Below, piece after piece: positions 37,231 to 45,989 of a DNA stretch of 47,775 nt. The DNA lies in contig DAHWID010000003.1 of the NCBI GenBank assembly GCA_027345405.1, forward strand, positions 1-47,775, written 5' to 3'. The DNA is from Candidatus Saccharimonadota bacterium (lineage in GTDB: Bacteria > Patescibacteriota > Saccharimonadia > Saccharimonadales > UBA4665). Each line of letters starts with the position of its first letter. Position 1 is the first letter of the stretch. The notes under the pieces were generated by a model, which was not told the origin of the DNA, made no database searches, and worked only from the letters and a program-made list of their open reading frames with translations. The translations under genes were made by a program, and so were the position numbers.

Positions 37231-40176
37231 TTAAGAAGGTGGCGGCGGTCCACTAGTGGTACTAGATGGTGACGGTGACGAATTATTGCCGCTATATTGA
37301 GCACTTAACTGAGCGGTGGCGGTATTCTGGTAGAGCACACTATCTGTTACGGTGGCACTTAGATTAACAGTCGTCGGACTAGTATCTGATGGAGGCGGTA
37401 GGTAGTAATAAACTACCGGCAATTGTGTGTTAGATAGATTCCAAGTTTGCACTACGCTGCCGTTAATACTTAAGCTTAATGTACCGGCACCAGGGACGTT
37501 ACCACCGGCTAACGGATGCGTACCGGCCGTCGCGTTGATCACGATAGAGCACCCCTTACCGTTATTATCAGTATTGCTACAAATCGTATTAGACCCTGCC
37601 GTAGGATTGATAAAGCTCACACTAGGCGGTTGGTCACTACATTTATGCACGTTGTCATACACAGGCGCACTAGATGAACTACCGTTTTTAGATTGGTTGA
37701 TTGGCCAAAACTTATCTACCGAGAAACTAGCAGCCGTTCCACCAGTGACGGTTTCGCGGGCATCGGGTGGGGTGCAGGCTGTTGCTAGCCCGCCTGATAC
37801 TTTATCGATAACCCGCGTGCCGGTAGCGCCTTTACCGGTATACCACGATGGGAATAGTTCATCGACTGGACCTGGCTCTTCTGAACCTAACCCAACATGG
37901 ACTCTTTGAACGTACGCTGGTATCACTTTAATATCCTTTGGCTGAACCCAGTTAATCGGTTTTGTGTGCAGCATATCTAGGGCACTCTGCAACCATCCGC
38001 GAGTCATCGGCTCCGTGATAGCTTCCATGGTGCCCAGTTTTAGCGGTTTATTAATCGTATGGTATCCAGCCCACGAGACAACCGTATATTGAGTAGTCCA
38101 CCCGGCCATTAAACCGCTCATGTCCGAGTTTTGGGTTCCGGTTTTAACAGCTATATCCCAACCGTTGTAACGTTGCCATTTATATCCGCCCTGAGATAAC
38201 TGGGTGCAAGTATATGCCGTGCAAGATCCAGGTAGGTACGTAGCCCGCGGATCACTCAGCATATTATTCAAAATGTAGGCAGTGTCTTTTCTGATAACCT
38301 GCGTGCCTTTTGGTTGGTGCCACTGGTAGATAGGGTTACCGCTAGCCCCGATGATCTCAAGAATATAGGTTTGCGGTACTTCAACGCCCATTCTACCTAA
38401 GGTCGCGAGGCCGTTAACCGTATGATCGAGTTGTAAGTAGCCGTTACCAATGGCCGCCGAACCGTAACAAGGCACTTGTTGTGCCGGGCCGTCAGTAATT
38501 GGGTTAGTGTTTGGAGCATAGCAGACGTAAGCGTTAGGAAATCCCATCATCGCGCTGGCCGTTTTTTGGACATTAGATATGCCAGCCATTAATCCGATCT
38601 TGACCGCCGGAACATTACGTGAGCCAGCTAGGGCATAACGCAATGTTTCAGGGCCTGGATAGCGAAAATCGTAGTCCCATAGACAGTTGCCGCCGTATTG
38701 AGGCAGTGCCTTATTGGTACAAGGGTATCCCGGAAGGGGTTGCTGTACATCATATATAACCGACCCTGCTCCTGCATCGTGACTGTTGTTTATGAACGTT
38801 GAATAGACATAAGGTTTAATCGTTGATCCCGGGTTTATATTAAGAGCGGCGTAGTTTATCTGCCCGTCTATCGGATTGTTAAAGTTTTCTCCGCCAACGT
38901 AGGCAACTACTTGTCCGGTTTGCGTTTGCTCTGCTACCAATGCTTCTTCGTCTGCACCGCCAACGTATAGGGCGTTATTAGCGTTGCTAGCTACGACGTT
39001 TTGGGCCAAGTTCTGCAAGGGCACACTTAATGTTGTGATAACTTTCCAGGTGCCATGACTCATAAGTTTTTGACCATAGGTGTTGAGTAGTTGCTGCTTT
39101 GCGGCTAAATCAAAGTAGGGATATTTAATAACGTTATATTGAGATTGCAACGGATGTACTTCGGCTAATACATTTACCTTCATAGCGGCTTGTGCCTGGG
39201 CCTCAGTGATGTAGTGTTGCTGAGCCATCAGCTGCAAGACGTAATGCGCGCGCTCGGTCAATAAGTTTGCCGCAAAATAATTGGCTGACACGGCTGAGTT
39301 ATAGGTAGGGCTAGAAAAAGGTGAGTAAGCGGTGGGGGCTTGCGGGATTGATGCCAGCATGGCTGACTGGGCTAAAGTTAGTTTGGCGGCTGTGGTATGG
39401 AAGTAGTCTTGGGCCGCAGCTTGCACGCCGTAGTCGACATTACCATATGGTGCGATATTTAAGTAAGCATTTAAAATCTGGGCTTTTGAATACTCACGAC
39501 TTAGCTCGATCGCCAAGCCGATTTCTTCAACTTTTTCAGTTAAAGTTAGCGGATCTTTCCAACCTTTATTTAGCTTTACGACCTGTTCGGTGATAGTAGA
39601 AGCGCCCTCAAGACCCTGGCCGTGATGAATGACGTCATGAACAGCTGAACGCAAAATAGCAAGAAAATCAAATCCACTTTCATGGTAAAAGTTTTTATCT
39701 TCAATGGCTACGGTGGCTTCTTTCATGTAAGGACTAATTTGATTAAAACTTACTGGAATACGTTTGACTGAATTGTAGTCTTGCCAAAGTAAGACTGTGC
39801 CCGTTCGGTCATAGTAACTAATGCTACCGCCTAGATTTGCGCCATCGATGCTTTTAAAAGCTAGAATATCTTTTCTGAAGTATGCAAAAAGGCCGATTAC
39901 AACAAAGAAGCAAACAAAAATAAATATGCCAATTATCTTTAGCGCCATAATTGCGCCATCACGCGAAAACCAATATTCCACTAAATGCCGAGGACCTAGC
40001 CTGACCGCCAATCTCTTCCAGCGATCTTTAGGTAAGCTGGCTAGATACTCTGCCTTTTTAGCACGCGATGCAGCCTTTTTCTCTTTGTGTCGAGAAGTCA
40101 GCGATCGGTTTAGTTGAATTGAAGCCGGTTGACGACCTTTTCGGTGTCGGCCTCGGCTTGAACCTTTAGATGCCAC
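37231..40176 (-). CDS. Class A penicillin-binding protein (glycosyltransferase/transpeptidase) with Ig-like/low-complexity C-terminal tail
   Basis: GT51 'EATVAIEDKNFYHESGFD', 'GASTITEQVVKLN'; transpeptidase 'NPGSTIKPYVYSTF' (SxxK), 'SRN', 'KTGTQN' (KTG). C-terminal P/S/T/G-rich 'NNSSPSPSSTTSGPPPPS'. Confidence 0.96.
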   Translation of the reverse strand: MASKGSSRGRHRKGRQPASIQLNRSLTSRHKEKKAASRAKKAEYLASLPKDRWKRLAVRLGPRHLVEYWFSRDGAIMALKIIGIFIFVCFFVVIGLFAYFRKDILAFKSIDGANLGGSISYYDRTGTVLLWQDYNSVKRIPVSFNQISPYMKEATVAIEDKNFYHESGFDFLAILRSAVHDVIHHGQGLEGASTITEQVVKLNKGWKDPLTLTEKVEEIGLAIELSREYSKAQILNAYLNIAPYGNVDYGVQAAAQDYFHTTAAKLTLAQSAMLASIPQAPTAYSPFSSPTYNSAVSANYFAANLLTERAHYVLQLMAQQHYITEAQAQAAMKVNVLAEVHPLQSQYNVIKYPYFDLAAKQQLLNTYGQKLMSHGTWKVITTLSVPLQNLAQNVVASNANNALYVGGADEEALVAEQTQTGQVVAYVGGENFNNPIDGQINYAALNINPGSTIKPYVYSTFINNSHDAGAGSVIYDVQQPLPGYPCTNKALPQYGGNCLWDYDFRYPGPETLRYALAGSRNVPAVKIGLMAGISNVQKTASAMMGFPNAYVCYAPNTNPITDGPAQQVPCYGSAAIGNGYLQLDHTVNGLATLGRMGVEVPQTYILEIIGASGNPIYQWHQPKGTQVIRKDTAYILNNMLSDPRATYLPGSCTAYTCTQLSQGGYKWQRYNGWDIAVKTGTQNSDMSGLMAGWTTQYTVVSWAGYHTINKPLKLGTMEAITEPMTRGWLQSALDMLHTKPINWVQPKDIKVIPAYVQRVHVGLGSEEPGPVDELFPSWYTGKGATGTRVIDKVSGGLATACTPPDARETVTGGTAASFSVDKFWPINQSKNGSSSSAPVYDNVHKCSDQPPSVSFINPTAGSNTICSNTDNNGKGCSIVINATAGTHPLAGGNVPGAGTLSLSINGSVVQTWNLSNTQLPVVYYYLPPPSDTSPTTVNLSATVTDSVLYQNTATAQLSAQYSGNNSSPSPSSTTSGPPPPS

Positions 40177-40254
40177 TATTTAACAACTGCCCTTTACTGC
40201 TTTTAACGTAGCGTTATACTTCGAATAGCTGTAATTATAGCAAACTAAAACTGG

Positions 40255-40308
40255 AAAAAGCTTTCTTTTATAGTTAATTTTTAAAGCTTTTTTTAAGCTG
40301 TTAACTAT
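40255..40308. repeat. Two interleaved perfect inverted repeats in the PBP/tyrS divergent intergenic region
   Basis: AAAAAGCTTT (40255-40264)/AAAGCTTTTT (40283-40292), interleaved with ATAGTTAA (40270-40277)/TTAACTAT (40301-40308). Confidence 0.7.
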
Positions 40309-40368
40309 GACTCTTCGGTGTTATTGTCTAAAATAGCTACTATAACAATTAATGGAAGTTAAATAATA

Positions 40369-41619
40369 ATGACTCTATCGGAAGAACTTAGCTGGCGCGG
40401 ATTCGTAGGACAAACAACTTTTTCGAACATCTCTGATTTAGACAAGCGTACTTATCGCTTCTATTGGGGGGTTGATCCAAGCTCAGATTCGATGACTGTC
40501 GGCAATTTAGCAATGGCTATGATGGTCAAGCATTTTATTAATTACGGCCACCAGGCATTTATATTAGTTGGTGGCGCTACTGGCATGATTGGTGATCCCG
40601 ATGGTAAAAGCGAAGAACGTAAATTACTATCAATTCAAGACATAAAGCGCAACAAACAATCTCTTGCTCAGCAATACCGCAGATTGTTTGATGGAAATCA
40701 GATTCAAATCGTAGATAATTACGATTGGTTTAAAAATTTTGAATATCTAGACTTTTTAAGAAATGTCGGGAAACATGTACCGCTTAGTCAAATGTTAGGT
40801 CGTGAATTCGTTCAAACCCGACTTGGCAAAGAAGGTAACGGCATCAGCTATGCCGAATTTAGCTATGTACTGATTCAAGCTTACGATTTTTACTATTTGC
40901 ATGATCGATATAACGTCGATCTACAAGTTTGCGGAGCTGACCAATGGGGGAATTCAATTGCCGGGATTGAACTTATTCGACGACTATCAGGTGATAGTGC
41001 ACAGGTATGGGCTGGTCCGCTTGTAGTAAATCCGCAAACCAAGGTTAAGTTTGGTAAAAGCGAAGAGGGTGCGATTTGGCTGGATCCAGCGAAAACATCA
41101 CCGACGGCATTTTATCAGTTTTGGGTTAATGCTGAAGACAGTACGGTGGGTAGTTATTTAAAAATGTTTACATTACTTGATCAAGACACGATTAGTAAAA
41201 TTATTGAAAAACACTTAGCCGATCCAAAACTTAGACTGGCACAGTATAAATTAGCTGATGAAGTAACTGCGATAGTTCATGGACCGGCTGCGGCTGAATT
41301 GGCTAAATCTGTAACAGAGTTCCTTGTTGGATCGAGAAATATTGGGGATGCCAGTCGTAAACAACTAGACGCTTTAAGGAATGAAATACCATCGGCTAAG
41401 GCAGCAATTGACTCACCAATTGTTCTGGCACTAGTTGCGAGCGGTTTAGCAACGTCAAATACAGTCGCGCGCAAGTTGCTACAAGACGGTGCAATTTATA
41501 TAGACAATAAATCCATCAATCGAGATAAGTTTCTTGAACGTGATTTTAATAACGGACGCTTACTCCTGCGACGTGGTAAGGCCTATAAGGACTCAGCTTT
41601 AATTGAGCTATTAAGTTAA
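40369..41619 (+). CDS. tyrS: Tyrosyl-tRNA synthetase
   Basis: 'YWGVDPSSDSMTVGNLAMAMMVKHF' (HIGH-like region), 'QAYDFYYLHDRYNVDLQVCGADQWGNSIAGIELIRR', 'KFGKSEEGAIWLD' (KFGKS), C-terminal S4 domain. Confidence 0.96.
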   Translation: MTLSEELSWRGFVGQTTFSNISDLDKRTYRFYWGVDPSSDSMTVGNLAMAMMVKHFINYGHQAFILVGGATGMIGDPDGKSEERKLLSIQDIKRNKQSLAQQYRRLFDGNQIQIVDNYDWFKNFEYLDFLRNVGKHVPLSQMLGREFVQTRLGKEGNGISYAEFSYVLIQAYDFYYLHDRYNVDLQVCGADQWGNSIAGIELIRRLSGDSAQVWAGPLVVNPQTKVKFGKSEEGAIWLDPAKTSPTAFYQFWVNAEDSTVGSYLKMFTLLDQDTISKIIEKHLADPKLRLAQYKLADEVTAIVHGPAAAELAKSVTEFLVGSRNIGDASRKQLDALRNEIPSAKAAIDSPIVLALVASGLATSNTVARKLLQDGAIYIDNKSINRDKFLERDFNNGRLLLRRGKAYKDSALIELLS

Positions 41620-43679
41620 TGCTCAGCTCAAGCCCGAATTCGTCCCTAAAACTATCAGACTCAATTGATAGCTTACCTGGAGTTGGCGCAAAAACGGCTT
41701 TAGCATTTAAAGCGCGCGGCATAAAAAGTATTAAAGACCTGCTGTTTTATCTACCCAATCGACATGAAAATTATTCCATTATAACGCCAATTAACCGCTT
41801 GCGTCCTGGTCGCGTGACCATTAGGGCTAAGCTTAATCACTCGACATCACGCCGCGGCCGGCGCGGATTATCGATAACTGAAGCTATAGCTAGTGATACC
41901 AGTGGCAGTGTGCGAGTGGTTTGGTTTAACCAGCCATATAGGTTACGTAACATTAGCGGTGGACATGAGTATTTTTTAAGCGGTGAGTTCAAGCTCAGCA
42001 ATAAACAATTTTCGCTAATTAATCCTTATACCGAAATAGTGAGTGACTTACCGGTTAACAGTGCCAGGATAATACCAATCTATTCTGAAACTAAATTATT
42101 AAATTCATCTATGATTCGCCGAGCCATGAAAGCTGCACTTCCTTTAGCTAATCGAATTAAAGACTATAATCCACGTTGGTTAGTTCAATACTTGAAACTA
42201 ATGACTTTAGCCCAAGCTATCAATCAAATGCAATATCCCGAATCTGAACAAAAACTAAAATTAGCCTCATGCCGATTACAGTTTGATGAACTCTTTCCAA
42301 TACTGCTAGCCAATGAATTATCCCGGCAACAGCGTGAGTTGGCGCGAACTCTAAAAGTTCCGTTTAAGTTAGATATCGCAAAAGAATTTGTTTCGCGTTT
42401 GCCGTTTAAACTGACTGATGACCAACGAAAAATAATCTGGCAAATTTATTTAGATATGCAAGGCGAAATACCAATGAATCGTCTAGTTGAAGGAGATGTT
42501 GGGAGTGGTAAAACGGTAGTGGCAGTAATGGCGGCCGTGATGGCAATGAGTGAGGGTTACAAAATTGCATTTATGGCACCAACTGAGCTGTTAGCGGCAC
42601 AACATGCGCAAACTATCAAACGTTTACTGGAACCTTTAGGGTTAGCGGATCATCTTATACTCCTAACGGGTAGCATGAAAGAAAAAAATAAACGATATGT
42701 GATTGAACAAGCTAACAAAATCAATGGGGCTTTTATTGTGGGCACGCACAGTTTGCTAACAAGTGGCATCAATTGGAAGGATTTAGCGCTCGTAATTATA
42801 GATGAACAGCATCGATTTGGCGTCGATCAGCGACAACAACTGCAAAAATTAGCAGGATATCTTCCACATTGTTTAAGCATTACCGCTACACCTATACCAC
42901 GCTCACTGGCGTTGACAATATTTAACGATTTGGATTTGTCGCGTTTAGTTGAGTTACCAATTGGGAGAAAGCCAATAAAGAGTTTTTTGACCACGCCTTC
43001 AGATATTCCAGATTTTTTTAGAAATTTGATCGAACAGCTAAGCAATGGTCGCCAAGCATATGTCGTTTGTCCTTACATTCGCCCTAAATCCGATTACGAT
43101 CAACTAGCGGTGGAATCAATTTATCAGATGTATCAAAAAAAGTTACCCAAATACCGCATTGGTCTACTTCACGGTCAGCTAAGTGCAGAACAACAGAATA
43201 AAGTTATGCGTTCATTTATCAAGGGAGAAATTTCGATATTAGTCGCTACTACAGTTATTGAAGTTGGCGTCGATGTACCTAATGCTAGTGTTATGGCAAT
43301 ATATGGTCCTGAACGGTTTGGTTTAGCTCAGCTGCACCAGCTTCGAGGTCGAGTTGGACGCGGTGAATATGAGAGCTATTGCTTCCTGATATTAAGTGAT
43401 AATCTAGAACCGCCTATGCGGCTGCGTCAATTTATCGCTACAGAAAACGGTTTCGCTTTAAGTGAATTAGATTTAGCTTTGCGTGGCCCAGGTGCAATCT
43501 ATGGTAAGTTGCAGCACGGCAAGAGAATGGCTAGCCTAATGAATTTTGATGATCATGGGGTAGTTGACCTCGCTAAACGCGGGGCAGTAAGTTTTTTAAA
43601 CAGGGGTGAAAATGTGATAAACTACCCGGGTCTAGCAAAACGAGTCAAGTTAGCTCAACAGCTCACATATTTAAATTAA
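41619..43679 (+). CDS. recG: ATP-dependent DNA helicase RecG
   Basis: Wedge/OB N-terminus 'LPGVGAKTALAFKARGIKSIKDLLFYLPNRHENY', 'RLVEGDVGSGKTVVAVMAA', 'IIDEQHRFGVDQRQQL', 'SITATPIPRSLALT', 'QLHQLRGRVGRGEYESYC'. Confidence 0.98.
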   Translation: MLSSSPNSSLKLSDSIDSLPGVGAKTALAFKARGIKSIKDLLFYLPNRHENYSIITPINRLRPGRVTIRAKLNHSTSRRGRRGLSITEAIASDTSGSVRVVWFNQPYRLRNISGGHEYFLSGEFKLSNKQFSLINPYTEIVSDLPVNSARIIPIYSETKLLNSSMIRRAMKAALPLANRIKDYNPRWLVQYLKLMTLAQAINQMQYPESEQKLKLASCRLQFDELFPILLANELSRQQRELARTLKVPFKLDIAKEFVSRLPFKLTDDQRKIIWQIYLDMQGEIPMNRLVEGDVGSGKTVVAVMAAVMAMSEGYKIAFMAPTELLAAQHAQTIKRLLEPLGLADHLILLTGSMKEKNKRYVIEQANKINGAFIVGTHSLLTSGINWKDLALVIIDEQHRFGVDQRQQLQKLAGYLPHCLSITATPIPRSLALTIFNDLDLSRLVELPIGRKPIKSFLTTPSDIPDFFRNLIEQLSNGRQAYVVCPYIRPKSDYDQLAVESIYQMYQKKLPKYRIGLLHGQLSAEQQNKVMRSFIKGEISILVATTVIEVGVDVPNASVMAIYGPERFGLAQLHQLRGRVGRGEYESYCFLILSDNLEPPMRLRQFIATENGFALSELDLALRGPGAIYGKLQHGKRMASLMNFDDHGVVDLAKRGAVSFLNRGENVINYPGLAKRVKLAQQLTYLN

Positions 43680-43693
43680 AGAGATTCTGTTAT

Positions 43694-44512
43694 ATGTATT
43701 CCGGAACGACTTTTACTAAAGCTTCAGGAATTATTCTTGGGGCACATCAGAAAATAGACCGTCTGGCATACCGCCATGTCAGCGTATTACTTCAGGACAA
43801 GACTACATTCCCTACACTTAAACAAATACTACATTTCGAGGGCTATAATGGCCCGGATGCGATTAAGCGCAAAAGTCCTTCAAAAGATGAGCCATGGCAT
43901 TTCTTTATGCCGTTTGACGAGGATGACACTGAATTATTGAGCATTATCTCCAGTCACTATAATCGTCTTGTCGTAAGTTTGCGCCAGCAGGACTTAATTA
44001 GGTCAGCGTTTGAGGCGGCCTGGCTAGCTCATGCTATCGTTGACGGATTAACGCCGGCGCATCACTATCCTTATGCCGAAAAACTAGCCGAACTAAAGGG
44101 TAAACGCCACGTCAGCACACGTACTTTAAAAGATAAACTGTTATTTCCCGGCGCTACTCTTACTAAGTCATTAGTAAATAACTGGAAATTCTGGGGACCT
44201 AAAGGTCTGTTTATGACGCACGCAAGCTTTGAAATGGGCGTTGCCACCTTAATTAGGCCCATCCAGCTAACAGCCAATCAATGCATAGGTGAGTTGCCTC
44301 CTGATGTCAGCTCTTTGAATTTGTCAAAATGGTTCCGGTCTATAGCGCAACAAATAGATAATTACAAAATGTATGATGAGTTTTATGAACACGGTTGGAG
44401 TCGCTCTCTGGCTAAGCAAATCCGGCGTGACTTAATACCGGTAATAGTTGGCAGTGTAATTCTGGTTTGGAGGGGTGCGGCAAGTGAGGCAGGGTTGGGT
44501 CTACTAACCTAA
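43694..44512 (+). CDS. Hypothetical His-rich helical protein, possible PLC/P1-nuclease-like fold
   Basis: 'GIILGAHQKIDRLAYRHV', 'KDEPWHFFMPFDEDD', 'SAFEAAWLAHAIVDGLTPAHHYPYAEKL': pattern of spaced His/Asp as in Zn-dependent phospholipase C/P1 nuclease families. Assignment tentative. Confidence 0.8.
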   Translation: MYSGTTFTKASGIILGAHQKIDRLAYRHVSVLLQDKTTFPTLKQILHFEGYNGPDAIKRKSPSKDEPWHFFMPFDEDDTELLSIISSHYNRLVVSLRQQDLIRSAFEAAWLAHAIVDGLTPAHHYPYAEKLAELKGKRHVSTRTLKDKLLFPGATLTKSLVNNWKFWGPKGLFMTHASFEMGVATLIRPIQLTANQCIGELPPDVSSLNLSKWFRSIAQQIDNYKMYDEFYEHGWSRSLAKQIRRDLIPVIVGSVILVWRGAASEAGLGLLT

Positions 44513-44523
44513 ATGCAATAAAT

Positions 44524-45105
44524 ATGCGAATCATAGCGGGTAGCTTAAAAGGTAGAATTTTTAAATCGTCAGACAATAGTCAAACGCATCCGATGAGCGA
44601 AAAGATGCGCGGAGCTATATTTGCTAGTCTAGGAGATATAAGCGGGCTAGATGTTCTAGATGCCTTTAGTGGTACCGGTGCGCTTGCCCTGGAAGCTATC
44701 AGCCGTAATGCCGCCTACGTTACGTCCATTGAATCAAATCTAAAAAATGTTGAATTGATTAAACGAAATATATTAAGTTTAGGCGTGAAGGATCATGCTC
44801 GAGTCATCCGCGCGCAAGTCGAGACTTGGGCGACAGCTAACAAACACTGCTTTGACCTGGTCTTAGTTGATCCTCCTTATGACCATATTTCATTAAGAGC
44901 GATTGAAGAATTATCCAAACTAATTAAAAAAGGCGGGGTGTTAGCGCTTTCTTGGCCAGGCCGGCTTTCATTACCGCAACTTACTGGTTTACAACTAGTA
45001 AAATTGAATCGATTTGGTGATGCGCAGTACGGTCTTTATTTACGTAGCGTGGAAGCCTTAAGTATTTCTGAAAAACGTAGCGATGGTAAGAACAATACCG
45101 TATAA
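44524..45105 (+). CDS. rsmD: 16S rRNA (guanine(966)-N(2))-methyltransferase RsmD
   Basis: 'MRIIAGSLKGRIFKSSDNSQTHPMSEKMRGAIFASL', 'VLDAFSGTGALALEAISRNA', 'LVLVDPPYDH' (DPPY). Confidence 0.95.
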   Translation: MRIIAGSLKGRIFKSSDNSQTHPMSEKMRGAIFASLGDISGLDVLDAFSGTGALALEAISRNAAYVTSIESNLKNVELIKRNILSLGVKDHARVIRAQVETWATANKHCFDLVLVDPPYDHISLRAIEELSKLIKKGGVLALSWPGRLSLPQLTGLQLVKLNRFGDAQYGLYLRSVEALSISEKRSDGKNNTV

Positions 45106-45749
45106 GACAAGATGTAAGCAGCGACTTGGCCAAGCGTAAATGGTCCGAGAATGTCACTTAAAACGAAGTTTATTAGAATAATTATCACGAATGTAGAATA
45201 GATATAATTCGCAAAGGGTTTAGACTGATTAGCTGAGCGACGAAAAATCTTTACTAATTTTAGTTTTGGATACTTAGCCGCATAATATGGGCTTAAAATA
45301 TAGCGTCGGAAAAATACTACACCGGGAATAATAAGAAGAATTATGCCCACTAAAATGATTATCCAGCTAATAATTTGGCTCAGCCAAACACGCCCAAACA
45401 GTTTTAAGCCATTGCGATAGCAGTCGGTTAACGAAGGTGACTTATCAGTCTCAACTGCCTTCAGTCGAAAGTAAATTGCTGGCGGGTAATTAATTATGCT
45501 TAAAAGTAGCCAGACCACAACCAGTATTAGCCCAATTTCTTGTTGAGTATTTAGGTGAGCATTTAAAACTAATTTGCTTTTTTGTATAAACGGATCACCT
45601 AAGAAATGCGAACCGAGGATCAAGAATAGGCTGGGCAACAGGAATAAAATAGCAATTTGCTCATAGTTTTTTATAGCCAGTGTGATGCTCGGAACAACAT
45701 TATCCCAGGATGATGTCATTTGTGTAAGCGTTGGTTTTGTTCTTGACAT
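45036..45749 (-). CDS. Multi-pass membrane protein
   Basis: 237 aa, at least five hydrophobic segments, 'SLTDCYRNGLKLFGRVWLSQIISWIIILVGIILLIIPGVVFFRRYILSPYYAA' typical of integral membrane DUF families. Confidence 0.8.
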   Translation of the reverse strand: MSRTKPTLTQMTSSWDNVVPSITLAIKNYEQIAILFLLPSLFLILGSHFLGDPFIQKSKLVLNAHLNTQQEIGLILVVVWLLLSIINYPPAIYFRLKAVETDKSPSLTDCYRNGLKLFGRVWLSQIISWIIILVGIILLIIPGVVFFRRYILSPYYAAKYPKLKLVKIFRRSANQSKPFANYIYSTFVIIILINFVLSDILGPFTLGQVAAYILSYTVLFLPSLRFSEILKASTLRK

Positions 45750-45875
45750 AATAATATCTAGTTTTTACTTCATAAAATACTATGCAAATAATAGCAGCTT
45801 TAGTTAAAATCCTAGACAAACCAGTATATAAAACAGTATTCGGAATGTAGCTGTTCAAGGTACAATTAGATCGCT

Positions 45876-45959
45876 GCGCGGGTGGCGAAATGGTAGACGC
45901 ACTAGCCTTAGGAGCTAGCGGGGTAACCCATGGAGGTTCAAATCCTCTCCCGCGCACCA
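45876..45959 (+). tRNA. tRNA-Leu (anticodon TAG/UAG), CCA encoded
   Basis: Acceptor GCGCGGG/CCCGCGC, anticodon arm CTAGC-CTTAGGA-GCTAG, variable arm, T-arm GAGG-TTCAAAT-CCTC, 3' ACCA. Confidence 0.95.
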
Positions 45960-45989
45960 TATAATAATAGTTATCAAGTATAAAATTGT

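Noticed and set aside
37427-37909. 160-aa + strand ORF
   Set aside because: Lies entirely antisense within the PBP gene, whose motifs are unambiguous; composition is mirror-codon-like.
39321-40117. + strand ORFs of 90 and 98 aa
   Set aside because: Antisense to the PBP N-terminal/GT51 region; no coding signature.
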